Positions 52,579 through 61,674 are shown, numbered from the stretch's first letter. The stretch is 64,000 nt of DNA from CAVSXS01 sp963767715 (GCA_963767715.1 CAVYFA010000019.1:70536-134535), one strand, 5' to 3'. Made by a program: numbers and translations. Notes: generated from the letters alone by a model not told the origin.

Positions 52579-53673
52579 CTACGGAGTCGTTCCGGTTGCA
52601 CGCGTTGTGGCGGGCAATGTAAATGTGAAGGTGCTGCCCTGGCCAGGAACGCTTTCGGCCTTGATGCGCCCACCGTGCGCCTCGACGACATGCCGCGCAA
52701 TCGCCAGCCCCAACCCGCTGCCACCGCCGCCCGGCCCGATGAAATCGGCCTTTGAGCGCGCGCGGCTGACTTTGTAGAAACGCTCGAAAATGCGTGGCAG
52801 GTCTTCCGCGGGAATACCCACGCCCGTATCACGCACGAAGAAGGCCTGCAAGCCGCTGCCCTGCGGACGCGTGCCGATCACGATGGAGCCGCCGGAGGGC
52901 GTGTACTTGATGGCGTTATGCACCAGGTTGACGAGAACGCGCGCAATCTGCTTGACATCGGCAGCCACCATAGTCTGGCCCTGCTCGATCTCGGTACGCA
53001 GGCTCACGCGGTGCCGCTGCGCCTGCGGCAGCATTCGCGCCATCACCTCGCGCACCAGCAGCTCGGCCCCCACCGGCTCAATCGCCATCGGCGTCTGCCC
53101 CGATTCGATACGCGACAGGTCCAGCAGTTCCGCCACCAGCACGTTCAAATGCTCGATCTCGTTCTCGATCTTCTCAACGAACACTTGTGCCTGCTCCGGG
53201 TCGGTATCGATGGCCTCCTCCAGCGTCTCCGCCAACAATCGCACCGATGCCAGTGGCGTGCGCAATTCGTGCGAAATATTGCCCACGAAATCTCTTCGCA
53301 CACGCTCGAGTCGTCGCAGCTCGGTTAAATCCTCGATCACCATTGCATAATAATGGAACACACGCGCTGACTTACTATGCGACAGCGGCTTGACCGATAC
53401 CAGCCACGTGCTTCCTGTCGCGTCCGTCAGCCGTTCCTCGCGCACCGGCTGATGCATCTCCACGCCCCGCCGGATCAAGCGAAGAATACCTTCGTCCCGA
53501 ATAACCTCCTCGAGCGACAACCCCTCGAGCGCTTCGCGCCTTTCAAAAAGCTCCTGGGCGCGCTCATTGGAGAAGCGAATCACCAGCGAGGTGTCAACGA
53601 TGACCAGGGGAAGCAGCAGCGCTCCAAGCAGTTGCTGGAAAAAATGCTGGTAATCGATGTGGATTTGACTCAT
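52579..53673 (-). CDS. PAS-containing sensor histidine kinase (PhoR/ResE-like)
   Basis: About 364 residues. PAS domain (LPLVIVDTSLVIRFSNERAQ to IEDLTELRRLE), dimerisation domain with phospho-His in VGNISHELRTPLASVRLLAE, N box LVNLVHNAIKYTP, G1 DTGVGIPAEDLPRIFERFYK, G2 GGSGLGLAIARHVVEAHGG. All catalytic boxes are present. There is no membrane segment in this start (ATG 53673); upstream in-frame codons to 53793 overlap a likely promoter region. No adjacent DNA-binding response regulator, so it is an orphan kinase or partner of an unlinked one; it might phosphorylate the neighbouring receiver or HPt protein, which lacks its own kinase. Confidence 0.9.
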   Translation of the reverse strand: MSQIHIDYQHFFQQLLGALLLPLVIVDTSLVIRFSNERAQELFERREALEGLSLEEVIRDEGILRLIRRGVEMHQPVREERLTDATGSTWLVSVKPLSHSKSARVFHYYAMVIEDLTELRRLERVRRDFVGNISHELRTPLASVRLLAETLEEAIDTDPEQAQVFVEKIENEIEHLNVLVAELLDLSRIESGQTPMAIEPVGAELLVREVMARMLPQAQRHRVSLRTEIEQGQTMVAADVKQIARVLVNLVHNAIKYTPSGGSIVIGTRPQGSGLQAFFVRDTGVGIPAEDLPRIFERFYKVSRARSKADFIGPGGGGSGLGLAIARHVVEAHGGRIKAESVPGQGSTFTFTLPATTRATGTTP

Positions 53674-53833
53674 GTAAATCGCAACTGTTGAACTAGGGGA
53701 TGTGGCATGACGTACCTCCAACTCAGAAACGAAGAGATCAAGCCGGACGTGTAATGCGGACAGGCAGAGTTTTAACCGAGTGTATGGTAGCACAAGGTCT
53801 CACAATATACAAGCCATCAGACAGGAGAAAAGC

Positions 53834-54397
53834 GTGCTCAACAATCCAAAAGCGATTACCGAATTAACCGATATTCTAGACAGGGATATTGAAACCATTG
53901 TAGCCATGCGCCTGCGTGCGGAACGCAAAGTTAGCCGCCATCAGCGCTTCATCGAGCGGGTCTCGAACACACTGGGGCAGCCTGGGGCAGTGTATTCTAT
54001 TATTCTACTTGTCGCGCTGTGGATCGCAGGGAATATGATTCGCAATCAGTTGGGACTATACGACTTCGACAGGCCGCCATTCCCCTGGCTACAGGGATTA
54101 GTGAGCCTCTGCGCCTTACTTATGACCGTTGTTGTCCTCACTGCCCAAAACCGACAGGCTAAAATGACCGAGCAGAGACGCCACCTTGATCTCCAGATTA
54201 CATTACTTACCGAGCGGAAAGTGAGCAAGGTGATCGAATTGCTCGAAGAGCTACGGCACGATCTCCCAACAGTAGCGAATCGACTTGATCCCGAGGCCCA
54301 GGTGATGCAGGAGCCAATCGATCCGCATACCGCCCTCTCAGCGCTCAACGAAACACTCAAAGAGGCCGCACAAGAATACCAGATCGAGCTTGAATGA
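53834..54397 (+). CDS. DUF1003 family membrane protein
   Basis: About 187 residues. Conserved layout of the family: a helical head ending RHQRFIERVSNTLGQPGAVY, membrane helix IILLVALWIAGNMI, the short loop LYDFDRPPFPWLQGLVSLCA leading to a second helix, then QNRQAKMTEQRRHLDLQITL followed by a charged helical tail. Function unknown; members are probably small envelope proteins. GTG start at 53834 with AGGAG six bases upstream; an in-frame ATG at 53780 lacks a ribosome site. Confidence 0.85.
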   Translation: MLNNPKAITELTDILDRDIETIVAMRLRAERKVSRHQRFIERVSNTLGQPGAVYSIILLVALWIAGNMIRNQLGLYDFDRPPFPWLQGLVSLCALLMTVVVLTAQNRQAKMTEQRRHLDLQITLLTERKVSKVIELLEELRHDLPTVANRLDPEAQVMQEPIDPHTALSALNETLKEAAQEYQIELE

Positions 54398-54559
54398 TGA
54401 CTGCCATGTAGCTCACTATGTTTTTCCTATCGCAGCTTGTTTGTTGCTCTGAGTGGGCCGTGGGTGTAAACTGAACCTCGCTGAACAATCAGCACTTGCC
54501 ATAAGGTTTTAGCCCGTTGGAAGAGCTAATTATAGCGTTACATTGAAAGGAGCAGTTAT

Positions 54560-54994
54560 ATGGCACAACTCGAATTCACTTCTGAGGAACTTTACCAGCA
54601 AGCACAGGGAAATATCACCGCATTTGTTTTAGCTACCTTCGCCTATTTGAAAGAATCGGGGCAGCAGCCCGATGAATGGGTTGCTTTCGTGGGAAATCGT
54701 TTTGCGCCTGGCTGGCAGTCACTCAAAGATCAGGGCGCAAAAGCCGCAATGCAGTCTCTTGCGTTGAATTTCCTCTCCGGGGGAGCTGACTTCCAGTCAT
54801 TCTCGGGGGACGAGACCAGGGCTGAAGCAGTCATGATCAATTGGCCACCTGCCGACTTTTTGGAAGAGCTGGGACTGACCCAGCAGGACGTCGACGCATT
54901 CTACGATATTTTCAAGCCCATCGCTACCTCGCTCGGCCTCAACTACGCCTGGCACCGCGAAGGCAATCAAGTTACATTTACGTTCGCCCGGTGA
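54560..54994 (+). CDS. Hypothetical protein
   Basis: Soluble protein of 144 residues, mostly helical, with no recognised motif. It begins MAQLEFTSEELYQQAQGNIT and ends in an alternating strand (REGNQVTFTFAR). A strong GAAAGGAG ribosome site precedes ATG 54560, so it is a real gene. Its end lies 70 bp before the tRNA-Asn 3' remnant; it therefore sits on the chromosome side of the island junction. Confidence 0.65.
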   Translation: MAQLEFTSEELYQQAQGNITAFVLATFAYLKESGQQPDEWVAFVGNRFAPGWQSLKDQGAKAAMQSLALNFLSGGADFQSFSGDETRAEAVMINWPPADFLEELGLTQQDVDAFYDIFKPIATSLGLNYAWHREGNQVTFTFAR

Positions 54995-55064
54995 ACTTCC
55001 TTGCTCGTAACAGACATTGCTTCTTTATTAGCGAGCCAACGGACAGCAGTGTGCTATAAAAATA

Positions 55065-55141
55065 AGCCCTGGAAACCACTTCCAGGGCTTTCTCGTAGCT
55101 CCTCGAACAGGATTTCGAACCTGTAACCTACCGGTTAACAG
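55065..55141 (-). repeat. tRNA-Asn 3' half duplicate (island end, att-like)
   Basis: These 77 bases repeat 59398-59473 almost exactly: the 3' half of tRNA-Asn plus the terminator hairpin downstream of it. Differences are one extra T in the T-arm (GGATTTCG for GGATTCG) and the hairpin loop, which is ACCAC here and its reverse complement GTGGT there. It lacks the 5' half of the tRNA and is not functional. Confidence 0.9.
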
Positions 55142-55460
55142 ACGGATGGTCACGAAAACACCGGTCGGTTGATGTAGCGCAGCTTGAGAAGCCAGTTCAC
55201 ATGATTGTAAAAAGTGGAAGCACGAAAAAGTCGGTTGGTCAAAACCATGCAGAGCCGGTTGCTCATTGCTTCCAAGTAGGATTATATCACATGCAGCCAC
55301 CAGCGATGTTCGGAAGGATTGAGCCACCACCCAATTCACCCTGCAAAAGAGTGCTTGACGCGGAGAGGTATTTTCTCTACAATACACACAGACTTACTGC
55401 TCAACGAGAGATCGATGTGTTGCTACATCGTTACCTCAAATGGCACGCCAGGAGACGAAG

Positions 55461-58265
55461 ATGGCCGATCACACTGGAGAGCACTTCGGCAACTACCGGC
55501 TGGTGCGCTTGTTGGGACAGGGCGGCTTTGCCCAGGTGTACCTGGGGCAGCACGTCCGCTTCAAGCAGCAAGCGGCCATCAAGGTGCTCAACGCTCACTT
55601 GAGTGGGCAGGAGGCCGCACACTTCCAGCAGGAAGCCGAGACCATCGCCCAGCTTTCTCATCCCTCCATTGTGCGTGTCTTCGATTTTGATGTGCAGGAC
55701 GGCACCCCCTTCCTGGTGATGGAGTATGCGCCGGGTGGCTCCTTGCGCCAGCGTTATCCCAAAGGCATTCCACTGCCCTTACCGCCGGTCGTCTCCTATG
55801 TCAAGCAAATTGCGGACGCCTTGCAGTACGCGCACGAGCAGAAGTTCATTCACCGCGATGTCAAGCCCGAGAACTTGCTGCTGGGCCGGCGGGAAGAGGT
55901 GCTGCTCTCGGACTTCGGCATCGCCACCATCGCCCACAGCAGCGGCTCGCTCAACACCAAAGAGGCGGTCGGCACGCTCGCTTACATGGCCCCCGAGCAG
56001 ATCGAGGGCCACCCACGCGCAGTCAGCGACCAGTACGCGCTGGGCTGCGTGGTCTACGAGTGGCTCTGTGGAGCACGTCCCTTCGAAGGCTCGCCCACCG
56101 AGGTGATGGTGCAACAGTTGAGCATGCCGCCTCCACCACTACATGAGAAAGTGGCGACGATCCCGCTCGGCGTCGAACAGGTGGTCGTGCGTGCCCTGGC
56201 CAAGGATCCGAAAGATCGCTTTGCCTCGGTAGCTGCCTTTGCTGTGGCCTTGGAGGAAGCGAGCCAGCACGCCTACGCCCCCACGTCACACATCCCTGGC
56301 GAACAGCTTCTCTCAGACTCGCCTGCACCCGCAGGCTTTGCTACGGTGGCGGTGTCCAACGAAGTGCCTCCTGCAATAGTGGCGCAGTCGGCATTGCCTG
56401 CTGCGTCCGCAGACCCTGGCACCCCTGCTGGGGTGGTCGGTAACGGGGCACTTGCAGCCACCCCCCCAGCCATACCACTCGCTGCGACGACGCCGGTGCG
56501 GGCAGAGGTGCTACTTCCCCCGACTCCGGCTCTCCCCGTCCGGCGCAAAGGTGTAGCTCGACTGCCCACCGCACTGCTCATCGGCCTGGTGGTACTGATC
56601 GTCGCTGGAACTATTCTCGGCAGTGTGAGCCTGCTCGCGCACATCGGGGTACTGGGCGCACACAGTGGTGCCTCCACACTTACCCCGGTGCGAGGTGGCA
56701 CCTGGGCCACAGATTTCGCTGTGGACCCAAATACCTTGATTCCTGATACGTCGTATTATCCGTGGGCGGTGATGGCCCAACAGGCCCTCTACCTGCCCCT
56801 CTTTTATGGAGACGCGCACGGGGTGGTACACCCAGGGGCAGCGACCGATATTCCCACCGTCCAGAATGGCGGAGTCAGCGCAGATGCCACGACCTGGACG
56901 TTCCACTTGCGACCTCACCTGCTGTGGTCGGATGGGCAGCCCTACGATGCCCGCGACGTGGCCTACACCTGGAAGCTCATGCTCGACCCCGCCTTCTATT
57001 ACAATGGTTCTCTCCCGGGTCTGAACCCGGCCGGCCCACCGGAAGTTTCGACCGACCACCTCTCGATCACCTTCCACCTCAAGCAGCCCTATGCTCCCTT
57101 CCTCTCCCTCTGGATCGATGGCTACGATGCCCCGTTGCCCGCGCACCATTTCGGCTCGATGACCCCGCAGGCGATCTTGAAATCGGCCGATCTGCTGAAC
57201 CCGCAGGTGGTGAGCGGCCCGTTTATGATGGCCGAGAGCGTGCCAGGCGACCACTACACCCTGGCGCGCAACCCCAACTACTACCTGGCCCGCGAAGGGC
57301 TGCCCTACCTGGACAAGGTCATCATCCGCATCGCCCCCACGGTAGCAAGCATCCTCAAGGATCTGCAAGCCGGTTCTATTGATTCCTACGACGACATCAA
57401 CGCCCAGAACGTGAGCACAGATCCGCAGGCCTTCCAGCGTTTCACCCACTATACGCTCGTCACCAGTCCCACGAGCTCTTACTTCCTGGGGCTGTACTTC
57501 AACTTCGCCAACACGGTCCTGGCTACCCACCGCGAGGTGCGCGAGGCCATGGCCATGGCGATCGATCACCAGGCCCTGATCGCGACCGTCGTGCACGGGT
57601 TCGCTGAGCCGATCTGCAGCGATCATGGCTCGTTCTATCATCCGGGGTACGATCCCTCTACCAATTGTCCACCCGCTAATTTGGCGGCAGCCAACAAGCT
57701 GCTGGACGACAACGGTTGGGTGAAAGGCCCCGATGGCGTGCGCACGAAAGGCAAACTGCGCCTGGAGTTCATGCTCTCTACGGATGAGAACGCGCCCGTG
57801 CGCCTTGAGAACGAAGTGCTGGTTCAGCACGAGTTGAGCCTGATCGGCATCAAGCTGGACATCCAAAATTTTAACGCGGTCGCAACTAACTCCTTCTTAT
57901 CTGCACAGGCATCGCCGCCTTCGGGAGCGGTAGCGGGCAGAAATGATATCGCCGAATTTGCTGCTAGCTTTAGCTACGATCCCGACGACTCTGAGTTACT
58001 CGGCTGTGCTCAGTGGCCAAGATATTGCAATCCCGCCCTGTACGCGCTCTACCAACAGGAACTGGAAACAGTGGATCCCGTGCAGCGCCAGCAGATCTTC
58101 GGTCAGATCCATCAGATCTACCTGACGGATTTGCCCTTCATCCCGCTCTACTTCCCACTCGACGTCACGGTCGTCCGCAAAGGGACACACAACTTCCAGC
58201 CCAGTCCCTTTGCCGGAGAGACCATCAACATCTGGCAGTGGTGGTGCGATCACGGGAAATGTTAA
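55461..58265 (+). CDS. Transmembrane Ser/Thr kinase fused to a peptide-binding (SBP_bac_5) domain
   Basis: Receptor kinase of 934 residues. Kinase domain (about 10-280): glycine loop GQGGFAQV, AAIKVLN, HRDVKPEN near 131, DFG near 151, APE motif MAPEQIEG, all intact. A Pro/Ala-rich linker leads to RRKGVARLPTALLIGLVVLI, the single membrane helix near 370-392. The outer 530 residues are a complete family 5 solute-binding protein as in Opp/Dpp peptide importers: GGTWATDFAVDPNTLIPDTS, WTFHLRPHLLWSDGQPYDAR, the DVAYTWK strand, VSGPFMM and the final FIPLYFPLDVTVVRKGTHNF. No permease genes are nearby, so the binding domain is probably a sensor. GGAGACGAAG precedes ATG 55461. Confidence 0.92.
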   Translation: MADHTGEHFGNYRLVRLLGQGGFAQVYLGQHVRFKQQAAIKVLNAHLSGQEAAHFQQEAETIAQLSHPSIVRVFDFDVQDGTPFLVMEYAPGGSLRQRYPKGIPLPLPPVVSYVKQIADALQYAHEQKFIHRDVKPENLLLGRREEVLLSDFGIATIAHSSGSLNTKEAVGTLAYMAPEQIEGHPRAVSDQYALGCVVYEWLCGARPFEGSPTEVMVQQLSMPPPPLHEKVATIPLGVEQVVVRALAKDPKDRFASVAAFAVALEEASQHAYAPTSHIPGEQLLSDSPAPAGFATVAVSNEVPPAIVAQSALPAASADPGTPAGVVGNGALAATPPAIPLAATTPVRAEVLLPPTPALPVRRKGVARLPTALLIGLVVLIVAGTILGSVSLLAHIGVLGAHSGASTLTPVRGGTWATDFAVDPNTLIPDTSYYPWAVMAQQALYLPLFYGDAHGVVHPGAATDIPTVQNGGVSADATTWTFHLRPHLLWSDGQPYDARDVAYTWKLMLDPAFYYNGSLPGLNPAGPPEVSTDHLSITFHLKQPYAPFLSLWIDGYDAPLPAHHFGSMTPQAILKSADLLNPQVVSGPFMMAESVPGDHYTLARNPNYYLAREGLPYLDKVIIRIAPTVASILKDLQAGSIDSYDDINAQNVSTDPQAFQRFTHYTLVTSPTSSYFLGLYFNFANTVLATHREVREAMAMAIDHQALIATVVHGFAEPICSDHGSFYHPGYDPSTNCPPANLAAANKLLDDNGWVKGPDGVRTKGKLRLEFMLSTDENAPVRLENEVLVQHELSLIGIKLDIQNFNAVATNSFLSAQASPPSGAVAGRNDIAEFAASFSYDPDDSELLGCAQWPRYCNPALYALYQQELETVDPVQRQQIFGQIHQIYLTDLPFIPLYFPLDVTVVRKGTHNFQPSPFAGETINIWQWWCDHGKC

Positions 58266-58422
58266 GTTCATGGCGGACCTCCAAAGAGCAGGAATGGCAG
58301 ACAGGTAGTCTGACCCTCGACGAGAGGCGGATGTGCGCTCAATCTTAGCATTGACCCGTCAATTTGCTTGACGTCTTCTTTCGATAGAGCTGAGCCGCCA
58401 GGGGAAATTCTGCAGAGGTATC

Positions 58423-58776
58423 CTAAGCCACCGCCTGCAATCCATAAAGCACGCGCTTTTTCTTAACATCTTTCTCGAAATCCCGCCCTTTTTCTTCCAG
58501 ATAGATTGTGACCTCCTTGTAGAGGAAATGGAACGTATCGGAGATATCGCCTTCGGTCTCCCCTGGCTCACGCCGCCATGCTTCCATTGTTGAGGTATAA
58601 CCGGCAACCGCTGCTAGTGCCCGCTGCACGTTGACCTTGCGCTTGCATTGCCGCTGCAAAGGTGGCAGATCAAACGCTGCAGATGGAGCAGGGAGCAGGA
58701 ACGCTGCTTGAATGACTTGCCGGCAGGGATGCACCGGCCAGCGCGAGCGATTGACATCCTCAGACGAGGGAATCAC
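58423..58776 (-). CDS. Hypothetical protein, possibly a fragment
   Basis: About 117 residues with protein-like composition: VNRSRWPVHPCRQVIQAAFL, PSAAFDLPPLQRQCKRKVNV, a helical EAWRREPGETEGDISDTFHF and a charged end (EEKGRDFEKDVKKKRVLYG). The open frame extends upstream without a start to a stop near 58833, so it may be the C-terminus of a longer protein. A GTG at 58776 is the only start in frame. It lies within the tRNA-Asn island. No family recognised. Confidence 0.4.
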   Translation of the reverse strand: MIPSSEDVNRSRWPVHPCRQVIQAAFLLPAPSAAFDLPPLQRQCKRKVNVQRALAAVAGYTSTMEAWRREPGETEGDISDTFHFLYKEVTIYLEEKGRDFEKDVKKKRVLYGLQAVA

Positions 58777-58978
58777 ATAGCGCAGCCAGCCATCAGGCAG
58801 TCCATCAGCGCCCCCGAGATGACCCGCCGCATACGCTCATAGATCTGAAGTGGAAATGTGGTTACTGAAAGATTTTTCGGAGCACTGAAGGGTGAATAGG
58901 TGAAATGCACTCAAGTATTCATGTTGTTCGAGAGAAACCAGCAGTTTATCAGCGCTGTGATGGGCCAGAGTTAGACGA

Positions 58979-59302
58979 TTACCGTTGATCACTGGAAACA
59001 GCAAGGGTCACGATCTGATCAGGGAAGACAGCTCGGATTTCCAGCCGACCGCCGAGCGCTTCAACGTAACCGGCGAGAGATCGCAGGAAGATATTCGGGT
59101 TGCGCTCGAAATGCGACACGTTCGATTGCGTGACATTCATCTTCTCAGCGACACTCTCCTGGGTAACACCGCGAGATTCACGAAGCTGGCTGATGGTCAG
59201 ATCAGCCTCAATAGCCTGCTCACGCTGTTCGATCCGGGCACGACGCTCAGGGTCGGCCCGTACTTTCGCACTGATTTCGCTCCAGGGTTTATGTCCACTC
59301 AT
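58979..59302 (-). CDS. XRE-family HTH antitoxin-like regulator
   Basis: About 107 residues. The helix-turn-helix LRESRGVTQESVAEKMNVTQ followed by SNVSHFERNPNIFLRSLAGY matches HigA-type XRE proteins, preceded by a basic WSEISAKVRADPERRARIEQ arm usual in antitoxins transcribed second in HigBA operons. Its ATG at 59302 overlaps the TGA of a short upstream frame, presumably the remainder of the toxin. Located at the inner edge of the island next to tRNA-Asn. Confidence 0.82.
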   Translation of the reverse strand: MSGHKPWSEISAKVRADPERRARIEQREQAIEADLTISQLRESRGVTQESVAEKMNVTQSNVSHFERNPNIFLRSLAGYVEALGGRLEIRAVFPDQIVTLAVSSDQR

Positions 59303-59391
59303 GGCAATTCTCCTTCTCTACGCAGCTCTTCCAGATATTCGTCATACAAATCATCTGCAAGAAGCGTCTCTTCCAGAAATTCTACCATCAT
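59299..59391 (-). pseudogene. Tail of a lost partner gene (probable toxin)
   Basis: A 30-codon frame (MMVEFLEETLLADDLYDEYL then EELRREGELP) ends in a TGA that overlaps the XRE start. The acidic helix and ATGA coupling fit the end of a toxin gene in a toxin-first operon. Everything upstream has been replaced by the tRNA-Asn repeat at 59398, so the integration junction cut the gene. Confidence 0.5.
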
Positions 59392-59397
59392 AAAATG

Positions 59398-59425
59398 AGC
59401 CCTGGAAGTGGTTTCCAGGGCTTTC
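59398..59425 (-). terminator. tRNA-Asn terminator hairpin
   Basis: AGCCCTGGAA and TTCCAGGGCT form a perfect hairpin just downstream of the tRNA on the minus strand. It is part of the 76-bp direct repeat shared with 55065-55141. Confidence 0.7.
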
Positions 59426-59431
59426 TCGTAG

Positions 59432-59503
59432 CTCCTCGAACAGGATTCGAACCTGTAACCTACCGGTTAACAGCCGGCCGCTCTACCGTTGAGCTATCGA
59501 GGA
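59432..59503 (-). tRNA. tRNA-Asn (anticodon GTT)
   Basis: 72 nt, complete cloverleaf. Acceptor TCCTCGA pairs with TCGAGGA; D-arm GCTC/GAGC; anticodon arm GCCGG-CTGTTAA-CCGGT with anticodon GTT; T-arm ACAGG-TTCGAAT-CCTGT; discriminator G. CCA is not encoded. Its 3' half is duplicated at 55065-55141, marking it as the attachment site of the adjacent island. Confidence 0.97.
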
Positions 59504-59623
59504 AAATGCTCTTGTCGCTCTTCGCGACGATTGCAGTATACACTATGCTGTTACTTGCGTCAATAGCTTTTTTCGCTTCGCCGTCTCCCCATAGCCAGAG
59601 CAAACCTCATCCGCGTATTGTAC

Positions 59624-59644
59624 GGGCGACCCTCGCGGTCGCCC
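59624..59644. repeat. Short member of the dispersed palindrome family
   Basis: GGGCGACC-CTCGC-GGTCGCCC just beyond the 3' end of mgtE, preceded by GTATTGTAC. The same sequence forms the arm of the larger element at 62244-62345. Confidence 0.8.
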
Positions 59645-59661
59645 TGGCCTCCCTGGCCCGC

Positions 59662-61674
59662 CTACACATGCAGCATATCGATCAGCCAGAGCGCGACGAC
59701 CAGGAAGATGCTCAGGCTGATGGTCGCTATGAGCGGGTCGAGCAGGGGGGCGCTGATGAGGCTGCCGCGCAGGCGCAGGCGCTGGAAGAGCGTCGGCAGG
59801 GCCAGGCCGCAGATGGCGGCGATCAGCAGGCTCAGGCCGAGGCCCAGGCCGATGGAGATGCCGAGCAGCCACGAATGGAAGAGCAGCCAGGTCAGCAGGC
59901 CGACGGCTACGGTTGCCAGGATGCCGCCGATGGTGCCCAGGCGCAGCTCGCGATACATGCCGATCCAGAAGTCCAGGCCGTTCGCCGTGCGCAATTGCCA
60001 GCCGGCCACGCCCAGCGCCTGGGTGCCGACGCTGCCGCTCGTGAGCAGCAGCATGGGCAGCAGGCAGACCAGCCCGTTCATGGCGATGGGCGAGCGCAGG
60101 CCGGAGGCCAGCCCCGTCACCTGGATATGCGTGGACCCGGCGCTGAGAAACGGGCCGAGCAGGGCGTTGAGCAGCAGGGCCAGCGCGAAACCGGCCAGGA
60201 CGTTGACGCCGAGCCACGTCACGCGGCTGAAGGCGGCGCCCAGCGAGAAATGCTCCTCCTCCTCGAATTCCTCGACGCTCGCTCCGGCCAGTTCCGAGAA
60301 GTCTTCGGCCTGCTCTTCGTGGATCACGTCGATGACATCATCGACCGTGACCAGGCCCACCAGGTGGTTTTCGGCATCCACGACCGGCACGCCGAGCAGG
60401 TCGTACTTGGCGATGACGCGCGCCACCTCTTCCTGGTCATCATCCACCTTGACGCTGATAACATCGTCATCCATGAGCGTTTTGAGCAGCGTGGATGGGT
60501 CGGCGGTTACCAGTTGGCGCAGTGAGACAACGCCGACCAGGCGTTGTTCATCATCGACGATATAAAGGTAGTAGACCATCTCCATGTGCTCGGAATGCTG
60601 CCGCAGGTAGGCCAGCGCCTCCTCTACCGTGAAGTCCTGCGAAAGCGAGAGGACTTCGTTGGTCATGATGCCGCCGGCCGTCTCGGCGCCGTAGCGCAGC
60701 AGGTCGCGGATGGGCCGCGATTCCTCGGCGGGCATGAGCGCCAGCAGCCGCTCGGCCTCTTCCTGGGGAATCTCGGACAGGATGTCGGCGGCATCGTCGG
60801 GCGCGAGCCGCTCCAGCAGGTCGGAGGCTCGCTCAGGATCGAGCTCGCTCAGGATTTCCGACTGGCGCGATGTCTCGACCTCGTTGAGGATGTCGGCGGC
60901 AGTTTCGGTATCCATGGTCTCCAGCACGGCCCCGGCCTCTTCCACGTTGAGTTGTTCGAGGATATCGGCAATATCGGCGGGGTGCAGGTCGGCCAGCCTG
61001 GTGTGGCTGACGTTCAATTGCACCTGCGGCACGATGCCGCCCGCGACGGCTGTCCCTGTTGCCCCCGCTGTGCCGGCTCCCGCCATAGCGGGCGCAAGCT
61101 GGCTGGTCCCCACGCGCACGACCTGGATCGGCTCGATATAATTCCAGGTAATGGTGCGCTCGTTCAGGTGTACCGGTAAAAGCTTGCCCAGCCACTCGAT
61201 GGGAGTCAGGATGCCCAGGCGGCGCAGCAAGCCGCTGAAGCTGATATCCGCGCCGATCAGCCGCGCCGTTCCCTTGATCTGTGCCAGCTTCAGATCGTTC
61301 ACTTTCACGACGCGGAAGCCCTGCGTATCGACGATCTGCTTATCCAGCAGGTCACGCCTCAATAATAATTCGTCCGAGCCAGGCGTATACGGCGCGATGC
61401 GAGACTGATTCACTGTGACATAGACCTTTTCCGCCTCCAGGTGATCCACTTGCGACCAGGGAACAACCAGGTCATTATTGCTGGAACTCAGATTCGATGG
61501 AGCAATTAAAAGCGCTGTAACAACCGGAAATGTTTCTCGCAATGAGACATAGATGTCCTTGAGAATGCCTAACCGGTGGTTTTCAATATCAAAAATGCTC
61601 TGGCGCAGCAGCGTGCTTAAAAAAATCAATGGAATCACCGCCTTTCTCATAAGGGTATAGAATAGCTGATACAT
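59662..61674 (-). CDS. mgtE: MgtE-type magnesium transporter with PRC-barrel head
   Basis: Magnesium channel of about 670 residues. After an N-terminal region of about 200 residues with PRC-barrel-like strands (LRQSIFDIENHRLGILKDIY and GFRVVKVNDLKLAQIKGTAR) comes the MgtE N domain (LHPADIADILEQLNVEEAG, helical repeats), two CBS domains (IMTNEVLSLSQDFTVEEAL; VVDAENHLVGLVTVDDVIDV) and five membrane helices (LGVNVLAGFALALLLNALLG to SIFLVVALWLIDML). The acidic MgtE-N/CBS part closes the pore when Mg2+ is high. Start uncertain: ATG 61674 is used; ATG 61650 is possible. Ends just before a GGGCGACC palindrome. Confidence 0.93.
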   Translation of the reverse strand: MYQLFYTLMRKAVIPLIFLSTLLRQSIFDIENHRLGILKDIYVSLRETFPVVTALLIAPSNLSSSNNDLVVPWSQVDHLEAEKVYVTVNQSRIAPYTPGSDELLLRRDLLDKQIVDTQGFRVVKVNDLKLAQIKGTARLIGADISFSGLLRRLGILTPIEWLGKLLPVHLNERTITWNYIEPIQVVRVGTSQLAPAMAGAGTAGATGTAVAGGIVPQVQLNVSHTRLADLHPADIADILEQLNVEEAGAVLETMDTETAADILNEVETSRQSEILSELDPERASDLLERLAPDDAADILSEIPQEEAERLLALMPAEESRPIRDLLRYGAETAGGIMTNEVLSLSQDFTVEEALAYLRQHSEHMEMVYYLYIVDDEQRLVGVVSLRQLVTADPSTLLKTLMDDDVISVKVDDDQEEVARVIAKYDLLGVPVVDAENHLVGLVTVDDVIDVIHEEQAEDFSELAGASVEEFEEEEHFSLGAAFSRVTWLGVNVLAGFALALLLNALLGPFLSAGSTHIQVTGLASGLRSPIAMNGLVCLLPMLLLTSGSVGTQALGVAGWQLRTANGLDFWIGMYRELRLGTIGGILATVAVGLLTWLLFHSWLLGISIGLGLGLSLLIAAICGLALPTLFQRLRLRGSLISAPLLDPLIATISLSIFLVVALWLIDMLHV

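Noticed and set aside
55028..55387. Minus-strand ORF across the tRNA-Asn remnant
   Set aside because: It reads through a tRNA duplicate and terminator; no protein features.
56511..57866. 451-residue minus-strand ORF opposite the kinase-SBP gene
   Set aside because: Antisense to a gene whose kinase and binding-protein motifs are unambiguous; no ribosome site or domain.
59395..60525. 376-residue plus-strand ORF opposite mgtE
   Set aside because: Shadow frame of a strongly supported gene, with Gln/Ala/Arg-rich low-complexity content and no motifs.
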